DNA of 64,000 nt from Miscanthus floridulus (lineage: Eukaryota; Streptophyta; Magnoliopsida; Poales; Poaceae), in NCBI RefSeq assembly GCF_019320115.1, contig NC_089585.1:144043769-144107768 (forward strand), written 5' to 3'. This document shows, in pieces, positions 1 through 11,160 of this stretch. Position 1 is the first letter of the stretch; every line of letters starts with the position of its first letter. Made by a program: the position numbers and the translations under genes. The notes under the pieces were generated by a model. That model worked only from the letters and a program-made list of their open reading frames with translations. It searched no databases and was not told the origin of the DNA.

Positions 1-4
1 ATTC

Positions 5-277
5 TGTAACGTCCCGCCTCTCCGAGGTCGGGCCCGCTTACATCTGACAGCTTCTGTAGGATATAGACTGCCCTCACAGACCAACACAGGTCTTTTCTGC
101 GCACTTTGTCCTCACTCGTGCGCACCCGGGAAGAACTTCCCGGTCGGTCACCCATCGCTCCAGGCCAAGCACGCTTAACCTCAGAGTTATTTGCAGATGG
201 GCTTCCGGAAAAGAAGTTGCAACTTATTGGTATGAGTATCCTATTAATCATGTTAAGCCCTGGGCTGGGATGTTACA
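5..277 (-). repeat. Cassandra-type TRIM LTR
   Basis: The block begins TGTAAC and ends GTTACA on the plus strand and is 273 bp long, the usual size of Cassandra LTRs. On the minus strand its middle matches the internal control region of plant 5S rRNA (see 121-187). Carrying a 5S-derived segment inside the LTR is the defining property of Cassandra terminal-repeat retrotransposons in miniature. At 278 the reading frame of a gypsy RNase H is cut off, so Cassandra inserted into that element. The bases beyond the LTR (1-4) do not repeat the 5 bp at 278-282, so this is probably the 5' LTR of a longer copy rather than a solo LTR. The window edge prevents proof. Confidence 0.85.
121..187 (-). promoter_or_regulatory. 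5S rRNA-derived Pol III internal promoter in Cassandra LTR
   Basis: On the minus strand the sequence contains the plant 5S box A core AAGCGTGCTTGG (plus 165-176), and the box C-like stretch GATGGGTGACC followed by GGGAAGT (within 128-155). Order and spacing follow plant 5S rRNA, with substitutions between the boxes. In Cassandra this segment is thought to recruit TFIIIA/TFIIIC and RNA polymerase III. Whether this copy is active cannot be seen. Confidence 0.8.
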
Positions 278-2126
278 TATATCCTCAACCTGATGCGACT
301 TACGACTTAAGGCATCAGCTACCACATTGGCTTTTCCTGGATAATAGAGGACTTCCAAATTATAATCCTTGATCAACTCTAACCATCTCCTTTGCCTCAT
401 GTTCAACTCAGACTGAGTGAAAATATACCTAAGGCTCTTGTGGTCAGTGAAGATATGCACTTTGTTGCCCAACAAATAATGCCTCCAAATCTTCAGAGTG
501 AACTATAGCAGCTAGCTCTAAATCATGGGTAGGATAGTTCACCTCATGCTTCTTCAGTTGGCACGAAGCATAAGCTATCACATGCCCCTCTTGCATAAGC
601 ACACACCCCAATTCCGTCTTCGAGGCATCACAGTAAACATCAAAGGGCCTCTCAATATCAGGTTGAGCCAATACAGGAGCAGTGGTCAGAAAAGTCTTCA
701 GGGACTGAAAAGCTTCTTCACAAGCTGGACCCCAAACAAACTTAGCTTCTTTCTAGAGCAGCTTAGTCATGGGCTGGGCTATCTTGGAGAAATCGGGGAT
801 GAAACATCGATAGTATCCAGCTAGCCCAAGGAACTGACAGATCTGGTGCACAGACCTAGGAGACTTCCAATCTAACACATCTTGCACCTTGCTAGGATCT
901 ACAGAAATACCCTCAGGTGTCAACACATGTCCCAAAAACTACACTTGATCTAGTCAAAACTTGCACTTGCGGAATTTAGCATACAACTGGTGCTCTCTGA
1001 GTCGAGTCAGGACTATCCGGAGGTGATAGGTATGCTCTTCATCATTCTTGGAGTAGATCAAAATATCATCAATGAACACTACCACAAACTTATCCAACTC
1101 TGGCATGAAGACTGAGTTCATCAAGTACATGAAGAAAGCCAGGGCATTGGTGAGACCAAAAGACATCACTAGATACTCATACAACCCATACCTAGTAGAG
1201 AAAGTTGTCCTTGGTATATCCTGTGGCCTGATCTTGATCTGATGGTAGCCCGATCGGAGATCTATCTTCGAGAACACCTTGACACCAGCTAACTAATCAA
1301 ACAAAGTATCTATACGGGGCAAAGGATACTTGTTCTTAACTGTTACCACATTGAGGGGGCGGTAATCCACACATATCTGTAGAGTACCATCCTTCTTCTT
1401 CACAAAAATCGCTGGACAACCCCATGGTGAAGAACTTGGGCGGATGAAACCCTTATCCATCAACTCCTCCAGTTGCTTCTTCATTTCTGCCAGTTCTCTC
1501 GGAGCCATGCGGTACAGACGCTTGGAGATAGGAGTAGTACCAGGCTCAAGCTCAATGGAGAATTCTACCTCACGGTCCGATGGCAATCTAGGAAGATCTT
1601 TAGGGAAAACATCTAGAAACTCACATACTACTAGAATGGAGGTAAGATCAGGAACGGCTTCAGCATGGGCAGCAACAGGTAAGACCAGTTCTGAGGGTAT
1701 GATGAGAGACATCCTATCCTTAGAAAACGGAAGCCGTAACTCTACACTTCTTCTCTTCATATCCAATACTACCCCATACACCCGCAACTAGTTCATTCCA
1801 AGAATAACATCAATGCCTTGCCCAGGCATTATCATGAACTATAGACGGTAAGTGTGGGTGGCTAATACCAAACTTACTATATCCATGTGGGTATTGATGA
1901 ACATCTGAGAACCCACAGTACGGATCTTATAGGCATATGGTATAGCCAATAGTGATAAGTTGTGTCGCTCTACAAACCCTATGCTCATAAAGGAATGCGA
2001 TGCGTCGGAATCAAACAACACCAAAGCTAGATGGGATTCGATGGTAAACATACCAACCATAACAGTCTCCTGCTGCACAGCTTGTTGAGCATCCGTGAAG
2101 TGCACCTGACCAGATCTGTTAGGCAC
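278..2126 (-). pseudogene. pol: pol of the Tekay-like element: protease, RT, RNase H (decayed)
   Basis: Domains in minus-strand order. Aspartic protease is at 2126-1839, with its active site reading DSDASHSF instead of DSGASHSF. Reverse transcriptase runs from 1787 to about 954 with KKDGT, VDYRPLN and the catalytic FIDD in [10 protein letters not shown] (about 1063-1074). The connection and RNase H region covers 935-278 with [32 protein letters not shown] and VADALSRKS. Stops interrupt the frame, including one at FD*LAG near 1292 where CAG became TAG. A frameshift lies near 460-475. Cassandra removes everything after the RNase H. The protease substitution plus the stops make the copy non-functional. 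Confidence 0.88.
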
Positions 2127-2129
2127 CTT

Positions 2130-3344
2130 CCTCTTGATGAAAGTCCTCTTAATCAGCCTAGAATTTGCAAACGACTGAGACGGCTAAGCTGTCTGCTGCT
2201 GAGGACACTCCCTGGCATAGTGGCCATCCATGCCACACTTGAAACAAGCACTAGGCTTGTTCCCAAATCCCTAATGAGGTGGGACCTGCTGTCCCTGAGT
2301 CTGCTAGGGTTGCACCTGCTGCTGAGGTGCCTTGTACTGAGTAACAGAAGTCTATGATGTCTGCTGGGGTGACCGGTATGGAGGCCCGCCGAATGGTTGA
2401 TAGGGCCCCCGCCTAACAATCTGCACCTTCTGAGTATGGGGATGGCTGGAGGATCCTGCTGCCACCCGCTTCTGCTTCCAATCCGCTTGGGATGCCCGCT
2501 GAAAACCCTCAAGAGCAATGGCGGCGTTCATCAGAGCCCCAAAGGTCAGATAGTTCCCTAGGTACAGTTTCTCCTAAAGAGCAGGAGTGAGACCGCGAAA
2601 GAAGCGATCCCTCTTCTTGTCATCCGTGTCCACCTGACTACCAGCATACTGAGCCAAGTGGTTAAACTAGGTCACATACTCCATTACCGTCCTGCTCCCC
2701 TGACGCAGCTCCATGAACTCAGTCACCTTCTGGTGGATAACACCAGCAGGTATGAAGAACTCGCGGAAGGCGGTGGAGAACTCCTGCCACATCGCCGGGT
2801 GATCCGGCAGCTCCATGGCCTGGAAAGTCTCCCACCAGGCACCTGCGGACCCCAAAAACTGCTGGGACGCAAAGTGCATCTTCTGCTCGTTGGCCACTCC
2901 GAGCAGCCGAAACTTCTGCTCTAGCATGCAAAGCCAGTGCTCCGCCTCCAATGGATCGTCCGACGGTGTGAACGTGGGTGGGTGGGTCTTGAGGAAGTCC
3001 TGGTAAGAGGACTATCCCTTAGGACAACGAGCACCACCCCCATTCCCACCGTTGCCTCCGAGGCCTCCACGGGCGAGACCCGCGATGGCCTGTGCCATAA
3101 TCTCCATGGCACGAGTTGTCTCCTGATGAGCAGTGGCTGACTCCTAACGAGCAGCCAACAACTCCACCATGACCTCTGCGGTGGACAGCGGCGGAGGAGG
3201 TGGCGGCGGTGGGAAAGGGTGAGGAACCAAAGCTGGAACCTCCCAAGCTCCTTCATTGTCACGCTCAAAGGCCCGAGCACTGTCACCATGGCCCTCATTG
3301 GTCGCTTCCGAACTGGTGCTCCCATGTCCGGACCTCAGATTCAT
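2130..3344 (-). pseudogene. gag: gag of the Tekay-like element (decayed)
   Basis: The likely start is the methionine codon at 3344 (peptide begins MNLRSGHG, then a proline run). A retrotransposon capsid domain is readable at 2951-2667 (GAWWETFQ, REFFIPAG, FMELRQGS). Downstream a zinc knuckle CFKCGMDGHYAREC lies at about 2206-2249 and fits CX2CX4HX4C. The frame is broken by stops between these blocks, for example a TAG directly after the knuckle where related elements have glutamine. Gag would form the virus-like particle and bind element RNA. It is not translatable here as one protein. Confidence 0.8.
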
Positions 3345-3785
3345 CTATAAGAGAGACGAACCATCCATTAGGACACCTTCCCGATCAGGATCCAGGGATT
3401 AAAGAAATGACAGCACATTTATTAAGGCATTCATTAAGTTAGTCCTACCAATTTACTACTTTCATTATACGTGAAGGGCGATTCCTAGTTCAAGTAAGAT
3501 GCTATTATATGATGCATGCTTCGACCTATACGTTCACTCAAGTCGGAATATAGCGGCGTTCGTAAAATTTTTGGCACATCGCACTCACTTTCCGTATACT
3601 AAGCGATTTCTTATGTCATGTAAGTCAGTGTACCTACAGAAACTGATTAGATAAAACCAGTGCCGCTATCCTAGATATACCATATAGCTAGGGCTTATAC
3701 TTAACTTAATCGCATCCTACTTTTCACAAAATTTTTGTTGGTCCACTTTTAGTTTTGTAAAAGAGTGAGGAATTCGTGACCATTA

Positions 3786-3800
3786 TTGGCTCTGGTACCA
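3786..3800 (-). other. Primer binding site of the Tekay-like element
   Basis: On the minus strand the bases read TGGTACCAGAGCC, four bases downstream of the LTR end at 3805. This is one substitution away from the initiator-methionine tRNA primer site TGGTATCAGAGC used by many plant retrotransposons. It fixes the LTR boundary and the minus-strand orientation. Confidence 0.8.
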
Positions 3801-3804
3801 ACTA

Positions 3805-6580
3805 TGGTAGAACCACCTAAAATAGCGTACTTACGAAGGCGCTCGTCTTCCATCAGACACTAAGCACCCCGAAAGTAACTACAGCGAGTGGTGTCTGTCG
3901 GGCACACCCCAAGGGGGAACCCGAAAGATCCACACTTTTCCCACGGATCCAATAATGAAAACGAGTTACAACACAAGTCTATCTCATACATTAGAGTTTA
4001 TTGAAAAGTACATTATTACAATACCAAATACAGAGTGCGAAATGATAAACAGCGGAATATTAAAAGATAACATCTAGCGATAAGATAACGAGGATTCCGT
4101 CTGAGCCCACCAGATGGATCCTCCACACAAGGAACTCCTCAAGCGTGACCTACAACAGGGGTAAATAAACCCTGAGTACATAATGTACTCGCAAGACTTA
4201 TCCGATAGTGGGAATACTTTCCCGACTCCAAGGAATATGCTAGGCTTTATGGTTTGCTGGTTCTCTTTTAGCAAAAAGCAATACTAATAGTGAGTCCTTA
4301 TTGATACATTATTATCATCAGCCGTATTAAGTTTTCATCTAGTCAATCTATATAAGCACCTGTTCTACTTTCAAGCAAGAGTTGAGCAATCGATACTGTT
4401 CCTTCTCTTTTTCCACTTCCAGTTCTTACTACGGTGCTAAACCGCAGACAAGCCGTACCGAATAACCCGGCGATTCGCAAATCAATGTGCCTAGCTAGGT
4501 GCCCCAAAGACATACGCCCCGCTTGTACCCCAGGCACAAGCAAGACTAACCCACCACTCTCCTGTCCTAGGTGTCTAGGTCCCCATCCAAACTTGGACTC
4601 CAAGCCTCCGCCTCCGAGTCCCGGACTCAGTGCGGTGCAAGGACCTCCACCACCTCCTCTTCCCATCAGTCGGTCCAGAAAGAGCCGGATCCATGACAAG
4701 AGAGCAGCAAGCCTTCCCTATGCCCATACCCAAGTATGTGCTCAGGACAATAATCTATGACTTGCCTAGAGTCATATGCAACGATTGGTCCTTAATCGAC
4801 ACAGACAGGGAAAAAGTGTAACCGGGCTATGCCCTGTTGGCCGTAGGACACAACCCCTCACACCCACCAGTACTAAATCCACATCCCTGTCCGGTCACCA
4901 TTTTCCTTTCCATTATTTCATCATGCTATCATGTATTATCTTAGCAACTAAAGGCATCCTTATTGTTAATATCAATTTACTATATATATAATAAAACAAG
5001 GTGCACTAGCTACCATGCATCATAAAAATTCATTCTCTAAATAACCATAATAAGCATTTCAAAATAATAAAGTAACCCTAAAGGTATCACTGAACTATAT
5101 GAACTAATTACACTAACAGATAGATCATGAATTTAGGAATCTAATAAAATTTATTTCACAATCAATAAATAAATTCAAATGAGCTCTAGAGATGAAGAAA
5201 ATGATATTATTGGAGAAGGATAATCATGCTATTAGACTTGTTGACTTGTACATGACTGTGGGTCTAGAAATACTAGATGAGACCGCGGGTCAAGAAAATA
5301 ATAGAGAAGGAGGATGAAGGAATTCTTGTAGGCTAACTACCTCGGAATTGAATGAAGTGCCTCCTACGGTGATCGATGTGCGGAGGCAATGCAAGATGAG
5401 AGACACCAAGGAGCTTAGCAATTGCTTGCCCTACGTGGAGCGGAGTAGAACCATATATAGCTCTGGTTGTGGGTGGTCATGATAAGCTAGGTAGTCTAGA
5501 AGCACGAAACGAGTTGGCAGGGTTGTCCTCTGGCTCTGTGCCATGTGCGGTGGTGTGGTCTTTGGTCATGAGAGAATTAATTCAAGGATGAACTTTGAGT
5601 GGTCTTAGACTTACGAGCACGTCAGGACTGGAGTGGGTTTTGGGCTGAACATGCTTGGCGGTGGGGTGCTGGTTCATTCATGCAGGTCAAGGAATTAATG
5701 GAGGAGGAGACCACAGGTCAAGGAAATATTAGAGAATAAGAAGATCAATTGTAAACTAGCTACCTCAGCTGATTATAGCTCAGAGAGAAATCGATAGACG
5801 CAGCTTTCTCGGACAAGAACAGAAGAACTTGATTTGAGAGGAAGAAACAAGTGAGCAGCGGAGCGAGTTGGCTCGGTGGCTCGGCGTGTCCCTTTTAAAG
5901 ACAGGAGACACAGGAAATGGAGAAGCAAAGGTGCGACAGCGACGCGTCGTAAGATTAGTGGCTAACTAGCTTACTTAAAGGTAATAAAACGCCGCAGGAG
6001 CGACGTGTTTGCTCGGGTGAACAGTGTTATCCACGGTGCTACAGTGTTTTCTTGTGTTTTCCATTCGTGAACAGTACTTATGCGCTGCTACATTCTGCCA
6101 TGTTGAAAATCTACTCTGGTACCATTCTGACATGTTGAAACTCCTACTGCTATAGTGCTGCGTGAGGAAAGAGTGAGATTAATGCGTAGCGTGTGCGACA
6201 CACTATGGCAGTGGTATCGCGTCGTGCACTGATAATTTTGTAAGGTAATTAGCAAGCGAAGTAAAGGCGGGATAATTAGAACAACGAGAGATGACAGTGG
6301 CACGTCGTGAGATTGATGGAGATATAAATCTTGCCAAGTGGTATGCTAATAATTAGTGAATGACAATAATTTATCATTTGACTTTGTGGCTATGGAGCTC
6401 TCACGTGGAGAGAGATGACGTGCTGGAAGGACAACTTGGACAAGGAATAAATTAGAGCTCAATTTGAGAATTAGTGCAATAAAATTTAATTTCTCATTTA
6501 CCACATGCAATAATACATAAACATGATGCTCATGATATGGTTTAGTATTTTGATTAAGGTGTAACACCGAGGGTGTTACA
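3805..6580 (-). repeat. 5' LTR of the Tekay-like element (2.8 kb)
   Basis: The LTR starts TGGTAG and ends GTGTTACA on the plus strand, so on its own strand it begins TGTAACACC and ends CTACCA. It holds no gene. Short blocks, such as CCCTGAGTAC near 4170 and GGTCCTTAATCGA near 4790, recur in the same order in the solo LTR at 21340-25276, so both belong to one family or sister families. The second LTR of this copy is outside the window, so LTR divergence (age) cannot be read. Confidence 0.8.
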
Positions 6581-6751
6581 GTAGGATAGTTTATAATCTT
6601 AATATCGTCCTCCCTTCTTCTGATGATGAGGCTTGATGTATTTGACTTTTATGCCCGTGCCTTGTAATATGGCATTATACTTCTTTTTTGAATGAATGTC
6701 CTTTTTGTTGATGTCTTCTTTGCCTGAATGCCCTGCTTATCCCTCGGATGA

Positions 6752-7041
6752 TTTGTCGAGTACTTTTCTGTTTAAGTAAACAACTTGTGTTGACGACCTT
6801 TCTTGAACTGTTGAGTGCTTGTCTGGCCTTCTCTTGTGCCCTGTAAACAACTTGTTGTAGGTAGATCTTTGTGTTGACGACCTTTCTTGATCCGTCGCGT
6901 TGTAAACAACTTTGTTATAGATTTGTTGAGTACTTTTCTGTTTAAGTCAACAACTTGTGTTGATAACCTTTCTTCATCTGTCGAGTGCTTGTCTGGCCTT
7001 CTGTTGTGCCCTGTAAACAACTCGTTGTATGTAGATCTTTA
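6752..7041 (-). repeat. Two copies of an about 170-bp repeat in the Tat 3' region
   Basis: The marker TACTTTTCTG starts at 6761 and again at 6931, 170 bp apart. The surrounding blocks (CAACTTGTGTTGA, GTGCTTGTCTGGCC, CCTGTAAACAACT) recur in the same order. The block lies in the 3' non-coding part of the Tat element. Confidence 0.75.
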
Positions 7042-7084
7042 CATTCTTGGGTATCTTCAAGTGTAGCCCCCGAGCCTCTTGCCA

Positions 7085-7830
7085 TTTGATACAAGTAGCT
7101 GGAGGGTCCTGCTTTTGATATTTCTCTGGTCTATGCCCAGGCTTAGTTTCAGTCGTTTTGATTTTATTTCGGGTGTTAGCTTGTTAGCTACCCTCATCGG
7201 CGGGCTCAAGTGTCTTTTCAACTATTTTGCTCTCGGCCGGGATGCTCAGGCGTCTTTTTCAGCCATTTTGCATTTTATTTCGGGTGTTGGCTTGTTAGCT
7301 ACCCTCATCGGCGGGCTCAAGTATCTTTTCAATTATTTTGCTCTCGGCCGGAATGCTCAGGCGTATTTTCAGCCATTTTGTATTTTATTTCGGGTGTCAG
7401 CTTGTTAGCTACCCTCATCGGTGGGCTCAAGCGTTTTTAGCTATTTTGCTCTCGGCCAGGATGCTTAGGCGTATTTTCAGCCATTTTGCATTTTATTTCG
7501 AGTGTCAGCTTGTTAGCTACCCTCATCGGCAGGCTCAAGCGTCTTTTTAGCTATTTTGCTCTTGGTCGGGATGCTCAGACGTATTTTTAGCCATTTTGCA
7601 ATTTATTTCGGGTGTCAGCTTGTTAGCTACCCTCATCGGCGGGCTCAAGCGTCTTTTTAGCTATTTTGCTCTTGGCCGAGATGCTCAGGCGTATTTTCAG
7701 TCATTTTACATTTTATTTCGGGTGTCAGCTTGTTAGCTACCCTCATCGGCGGGCTCAAGCGTCTTTTTAGCTATTTTGCTCTCGGCCGGGATGCTCAGGC
7801 GTATTTTTAGCCATTTTGCTTTTAAGAGAC
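7085..7830 (-). repeat. Six tandem copies of an about 110-bp repeat in the Tat 3' region
   Basis: The marker TTGTTAGCTACCCTCATCGG starts at 7181, 7292, 7402, 7510, 7620 and 7730, so the spacing is 108-111 bp. Each unit also holds AGCTATTTTGCTC, GATGCTCAGGCGT and TTTTATTTCGGGTGT. Apparent open frames here (about 70-110 codons) are by-products of repetition. Tandem repeats in the hypervariable 3' untranslated region are known from Tat elements and have been proposed as seeds of satellite DNA. Confidence 0.9.
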
Positions 7831-8181
7831 AACTCGGATAGAGCCATGACATATATGTTTGTCGAGGAATAATCATCTTTATTGATCATGAATATTGATG
7901 TGTTACAATGGTATACTGTGGTATCTTTGTTGATCATGAACATTGATCTTTTGTGTCTTGTATACTTATTCTCCCTTGAGTTGTTTTTATGCATAGAATC
8001 TTCGTAGCGGACTGATGTGCCATGTGTTGTTGACTTCTTTTCCATCTTTAGTTATGAGCTTGTATGTGCCTAGTCCGATGACTTTTGCGACGATAAAAGG
8101 ACCTTTCCATGGACTGAGTAGTTTGTGGCGTCCGTTGGTTTTTTGTATTCTTTTTAGTGCTAGGTCTCTGACTTGTAATGA
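7831..8181. other. Tat 3' region between tandem repeats and integrase
   Basis: This holds the end of the repeat array and the downstream flank of integrase. From about 7990 on, the minus strand still resembles the decayed C-terminal tail of pol, but no domain can be named. No independent gene was seen. Confidence 0.5.
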
Positions 8182-9220
8182 TCAAGACTGTGTATTCTTA
8201 TTGTAGTGGCGTCTTAGTCCTTGGAGATATTTCGCTGATTGTAGGGTAGCGTTTACTCTGACTTCTTCTGTGCTGTCGAGTTCTAGTCTTCGGGTGTGTT
8301 CTGCTTCTCCTTCGTCATATTGTTCTATCCTTAGTGACGTCCAGATCAGGTCTGTGGGTAGTACAGCTTCTGATCCATATACTAGGAAGAAGGGTGAGTA
8401 TCCGGTGGCTATGCTTATTTGAGTTCGTAGTCCCCATACAATTTTGGGTAATTCTTTGATCCATTTTGACCCATAGTCTACTAGTTCTTCATACAATCTT
8501 GGTTTTAATCCGGCTAGTATGAGTCCATTAGCCCTTTCTATCTGTCCATTGGCTTCTGGATGTGCGACTGATGCGTAATCTATACTGAAACCACAATCCT
8601 ATGCCCAACTTTTGAATTCTGTAGCTATGAAAGGAGAACCCAAATCTATGATGATTCGATTAGGCATGCCGAAGCGGTGCATAATATCTTGGATGAACTT
8701 AATCGCTTTGGCTGCGTTGTATTTTGCGAGTGGTTTGTATTTGATCTACTTGGTGAACTTGTCGATTGCTACAAAGATGTACTCGAAGCCGCCCTTTGCT
8801 TTTTTGAGAGGTCCCATTTGATCCAGCCCCCAGCAGGAGAAAGGCCAAGCGGGTGGAATGCAGATGAGGTTGTGGGCTGGCACATGAGCTTGTCTTGCGA
8901 ACATCTGACAACTTTAGCATCTTCTGACGAGTTCTTTTGCGTCTTTCAAAGCGGTTGGCCAGTAGAAATCGGTGCAAAATGCTTTGCCGACTAGTGTTCT
9001 TGAAGCGGCGTGATTTCCGCAGCAGCCTAAGTGTATTTCGTCTAGGATTTGTTTGCCTTCTTCAAATAAGACGCATTTTAGGAGTACTCCTAATGATGCG
9101 GCTCTCCTGTATAGCTTGTCTGCTACTAGGACGTAATTCTTGCTTCTGCGGATGACTTGTGTTGCTTGCTGTTTTTCTGCTGGCAACTTATTCTCTTTGA
9201 TGTAATCAATAAAAACCTGT
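8182..9220 (-). pseudogene. pol: Integrase of the Tat element (decayed)
   Basis: The N-terminal zinc-binding (HHCC) part is readable at 9186-8914 (HLGCCGNH, then LVRRC followed by a TAG). The catalytic core continues in broken frames: WGLDQMGP-like text near 8820-8840, IIIDLGSPF near 8650 and EANGQIERANG near 8540-8560, matching the D, D and E positions. The C-terminal part at 8496-8182 reads LPKIVWGLRTQ and SEAVLPTDL, typical of grass Tat elements. Integrase would insert the cDNA copy. Stops inside the core disable it. Confidence 0.85.
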
Positions 9221-9483
9221 GTTCATGATGTGTTGATCACCAGAATCTGGTTGTCTTTTGCTGTGAGTTCTGTGGTTGTCTCACCTGGTTGTTTGATAGG
9301 AGCTGATAACTCCTCTATAAATACACCAGGTGGGACCTCTGCTCTATTGGATCCAAGCTTAGCAAGAACATCTGCTGTGATGTTGGAATCTCATAGGACA
9401 TGTAGAACTTCTAGTCCTTGGAAGTGTTTTTCGAGTTTTCGGATTTCAGCACAGTAGGCACCCATGTTTTCTTTGGTGTAATC

Positions 9484-9720
9484 CTAATCTTTGTTGACTT
9501 GGTTGGTGACTACTGCCGAATCACCGTATACGAGTAGTCGCTTGATTCCAAGTGTAATAGCTACTCTTAGCCCATGTATGAGAGCTTCATATTCTGCTTT
9601 GTTGTTGGTGGCTTGCCATAATATCTGAAGGACATACTTTAGTTGTCTTCCGTCTGGAGAAATTAGGAGGATGCCTGCACCCGCTCCGCCTAGCTTAAGT
9701 GATCCATCAAAGTACATCTT
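9484..9720 (-). pseudogene. pol: Archaeal-type RNase H (aRNH) of the Tat element
   Basis: The peptide begins YFDGSLKLGGAGAG and contains NNKAEYEALIHG and VYGDSAVVTNQV, giving the D, E and D catalytic positions. After a stop near 9483 the frame continues with ADVLAKLGS, which supplies the last acidic residue. A second RNase H of this type beside the ordinary one is diagnostic of the Tat lineage. The stops before and after it show the polyprotein is broken. Confidence 0.85.
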
Positions 9721-11160
9721 CTAATGATCAAGGATGGCGCTTGATATGGGTTGTTGAATTTCTATCCATTCGGCAACAAAATCAGCAAGGGCTTGAGATT
9801 TAATTGCTTTCTATGGAGTGAAATTGACATTGAGAGCACCGAGTTCAACCGCCCACTTGGATATGCGTCCTGTTGCGTCTTTGTTGTGCAAGATGTCTCC
9901 TAGTCAGAAATCTATCACCACAGTAATCTTGTGGCTCTTAAAGTAGTGACGAAGCTTGCGTGAAGTAATCAGTAGGACGTAGAGTAGTTTTTGCACATGC
10001 GGATACCGGATTTTTTATTCTGATAGCACTTCGCTGATATAGTATACTGGGTGTTGTACTTTATACACGCGCCCTTCTTCTTCTCTTTCCACTACTATTG
10101 CCGTGATGACTACAGTAGTAGTTGCTGCAATGTATAGCATCATTTCTTTGTCTTTCTTTGGAGGTGTGAGGACTGGTGATGAGGTGAGGTATGCCTTAAG
10201 TTTCTTGAAAGCTTCATTGGCTTCTTCTGTCCACTCAAACTTGTCTGTCTTCTTTAGTAGTTTAAAGAAAGGCAACCCTTTTTTGCCGAGTCTTGATATG
10301 AAACGGTTGAGTGCCGCCATACAGCATGTTAGTTTTTGTACTTCTTTGATGTTTCGAGGAGGGCACATCTCTGTTATTGCTCGAATTTGCTTGGTGCTTG
10401 CTTCGATTCCGCGATGACTGACCAAGAATCTGAGTAGTTGTCCTGAGGGAACTCCGAATACACACTTGTTTGGGTTCAATTTCCACCTCCACCTCTTTAG
10501 GTTCTCGAAGGTTTATTTTAAGTCTTCAATCAGTGTATCCGGGTTCTTTGTTTTTATAACCACGTCATCCACGTATGCTTCTACGTTTTCGCCGATCTGA
10601 TCACCGAGGCATGTTTGGATGGCTCTTTGGTAAGTGGCTCCAGCATTCTTAAGTCCAAACGACATGGTCCTGTAGCAGTAGGCGCCGAACGGAGTGATGA
10701 AAGATGTCTTGCTTTGGTCCTGTTCTTTTAATGTGATCTGGTGATACCCAGAATAGCAATCAAGAAAAGATAATAGGACAGATCCTGCTGTTTAATCAAC
10801 TATCTGATCAATGCGTGGTAGCCCGAACGGATCTTTTGGGCAGTGTTTGTTGAGATCTGTATAGTCAACACACATGTGCCACTCATCCGTGTTCTTTTTC
10901 TGTACCAGAACTGGATTTGCTAGCCAATCCGGATGGAGAATTTCCCTGATGAATCCAGCTGCCATTAGTTTTGCAATTTCCTTTTTAATTGCTGCTTTCT
11001 TGTCGGGAGAGAATCGTCGTAGTCATTGTTTTACAGGCTTGGAGCCTTCATTGATATCAATTCCGTGCTCAGCCAACTCTCTTGGGACCCCTGGCATGTC
11101 GATCGGCTTCCAAGCGAAGATATCTTTATTGTCCCGAAGAAAATTGGTGAACGCGAGTTC
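9721..11160 (-). pseudogene. pol: Reverse transcriptase and RNase H of the Tat element (decayed)
   Basis: In minus-strand order: the RT palm and fingers include HMCVDYTDLNKHCPKD, SGYHQI and TSFITPFGAYCY, and the catalytic box AYVDDVVIK with YVDD at about 10564-10575. The connection domain and first RNase H follow at 10479-10015 (FRFLVSHRGIE-like text, KKLKAYLTSSPVL). Stops occur at several places, for example after PVKQ near 11023 (CGA to TGA), after RIDQIVD near 10793 and after IEDLK near 10513 (CAA to TAA). Part of the first RNase H (9720-10015) carries more stops. Confidence 0.87.

Larger units (their letters stand above)
278..6580 (-). mobile_element. Tekay/Del-like Ty3/gypsy retrotransposon, 5' LTR to RNase H
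   Basis: Reading on the minus strand: a long 5' LTR (6580-3805), a tRNA-iMet-type primer site, gag with a CCHC knuckle, aspartic protease, reverse transcriptase and RNase H. The element is then cut by Cassandra at 277. Integrase, any chromodomain and the 3' LTR would lie to the left of the window. The 2.8 kb LTR and the gag-pol style fit the Tekay (Del) chromovirus lineage, but the chromodomain is not visible, so the lineage is inferred. Numerous in-frame stops and at least one frameshift show it is dead. The base run 6581-6585 (GTAGG) is the expected right copy of its target duplication in the Tat element. Confidence 0.85.

Noticed and set aside
7079..7550. Three overlapping frames of 70-109 codons
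   Set aside because: They are translations of the 110-bp tandem repeat in different frames.
7085..7830. Regular repeats that could suggest a CRISPR-like array
   Set aside because: The units are contiguous without variable spacers, and lie in a plant retrotransposon 3' region.
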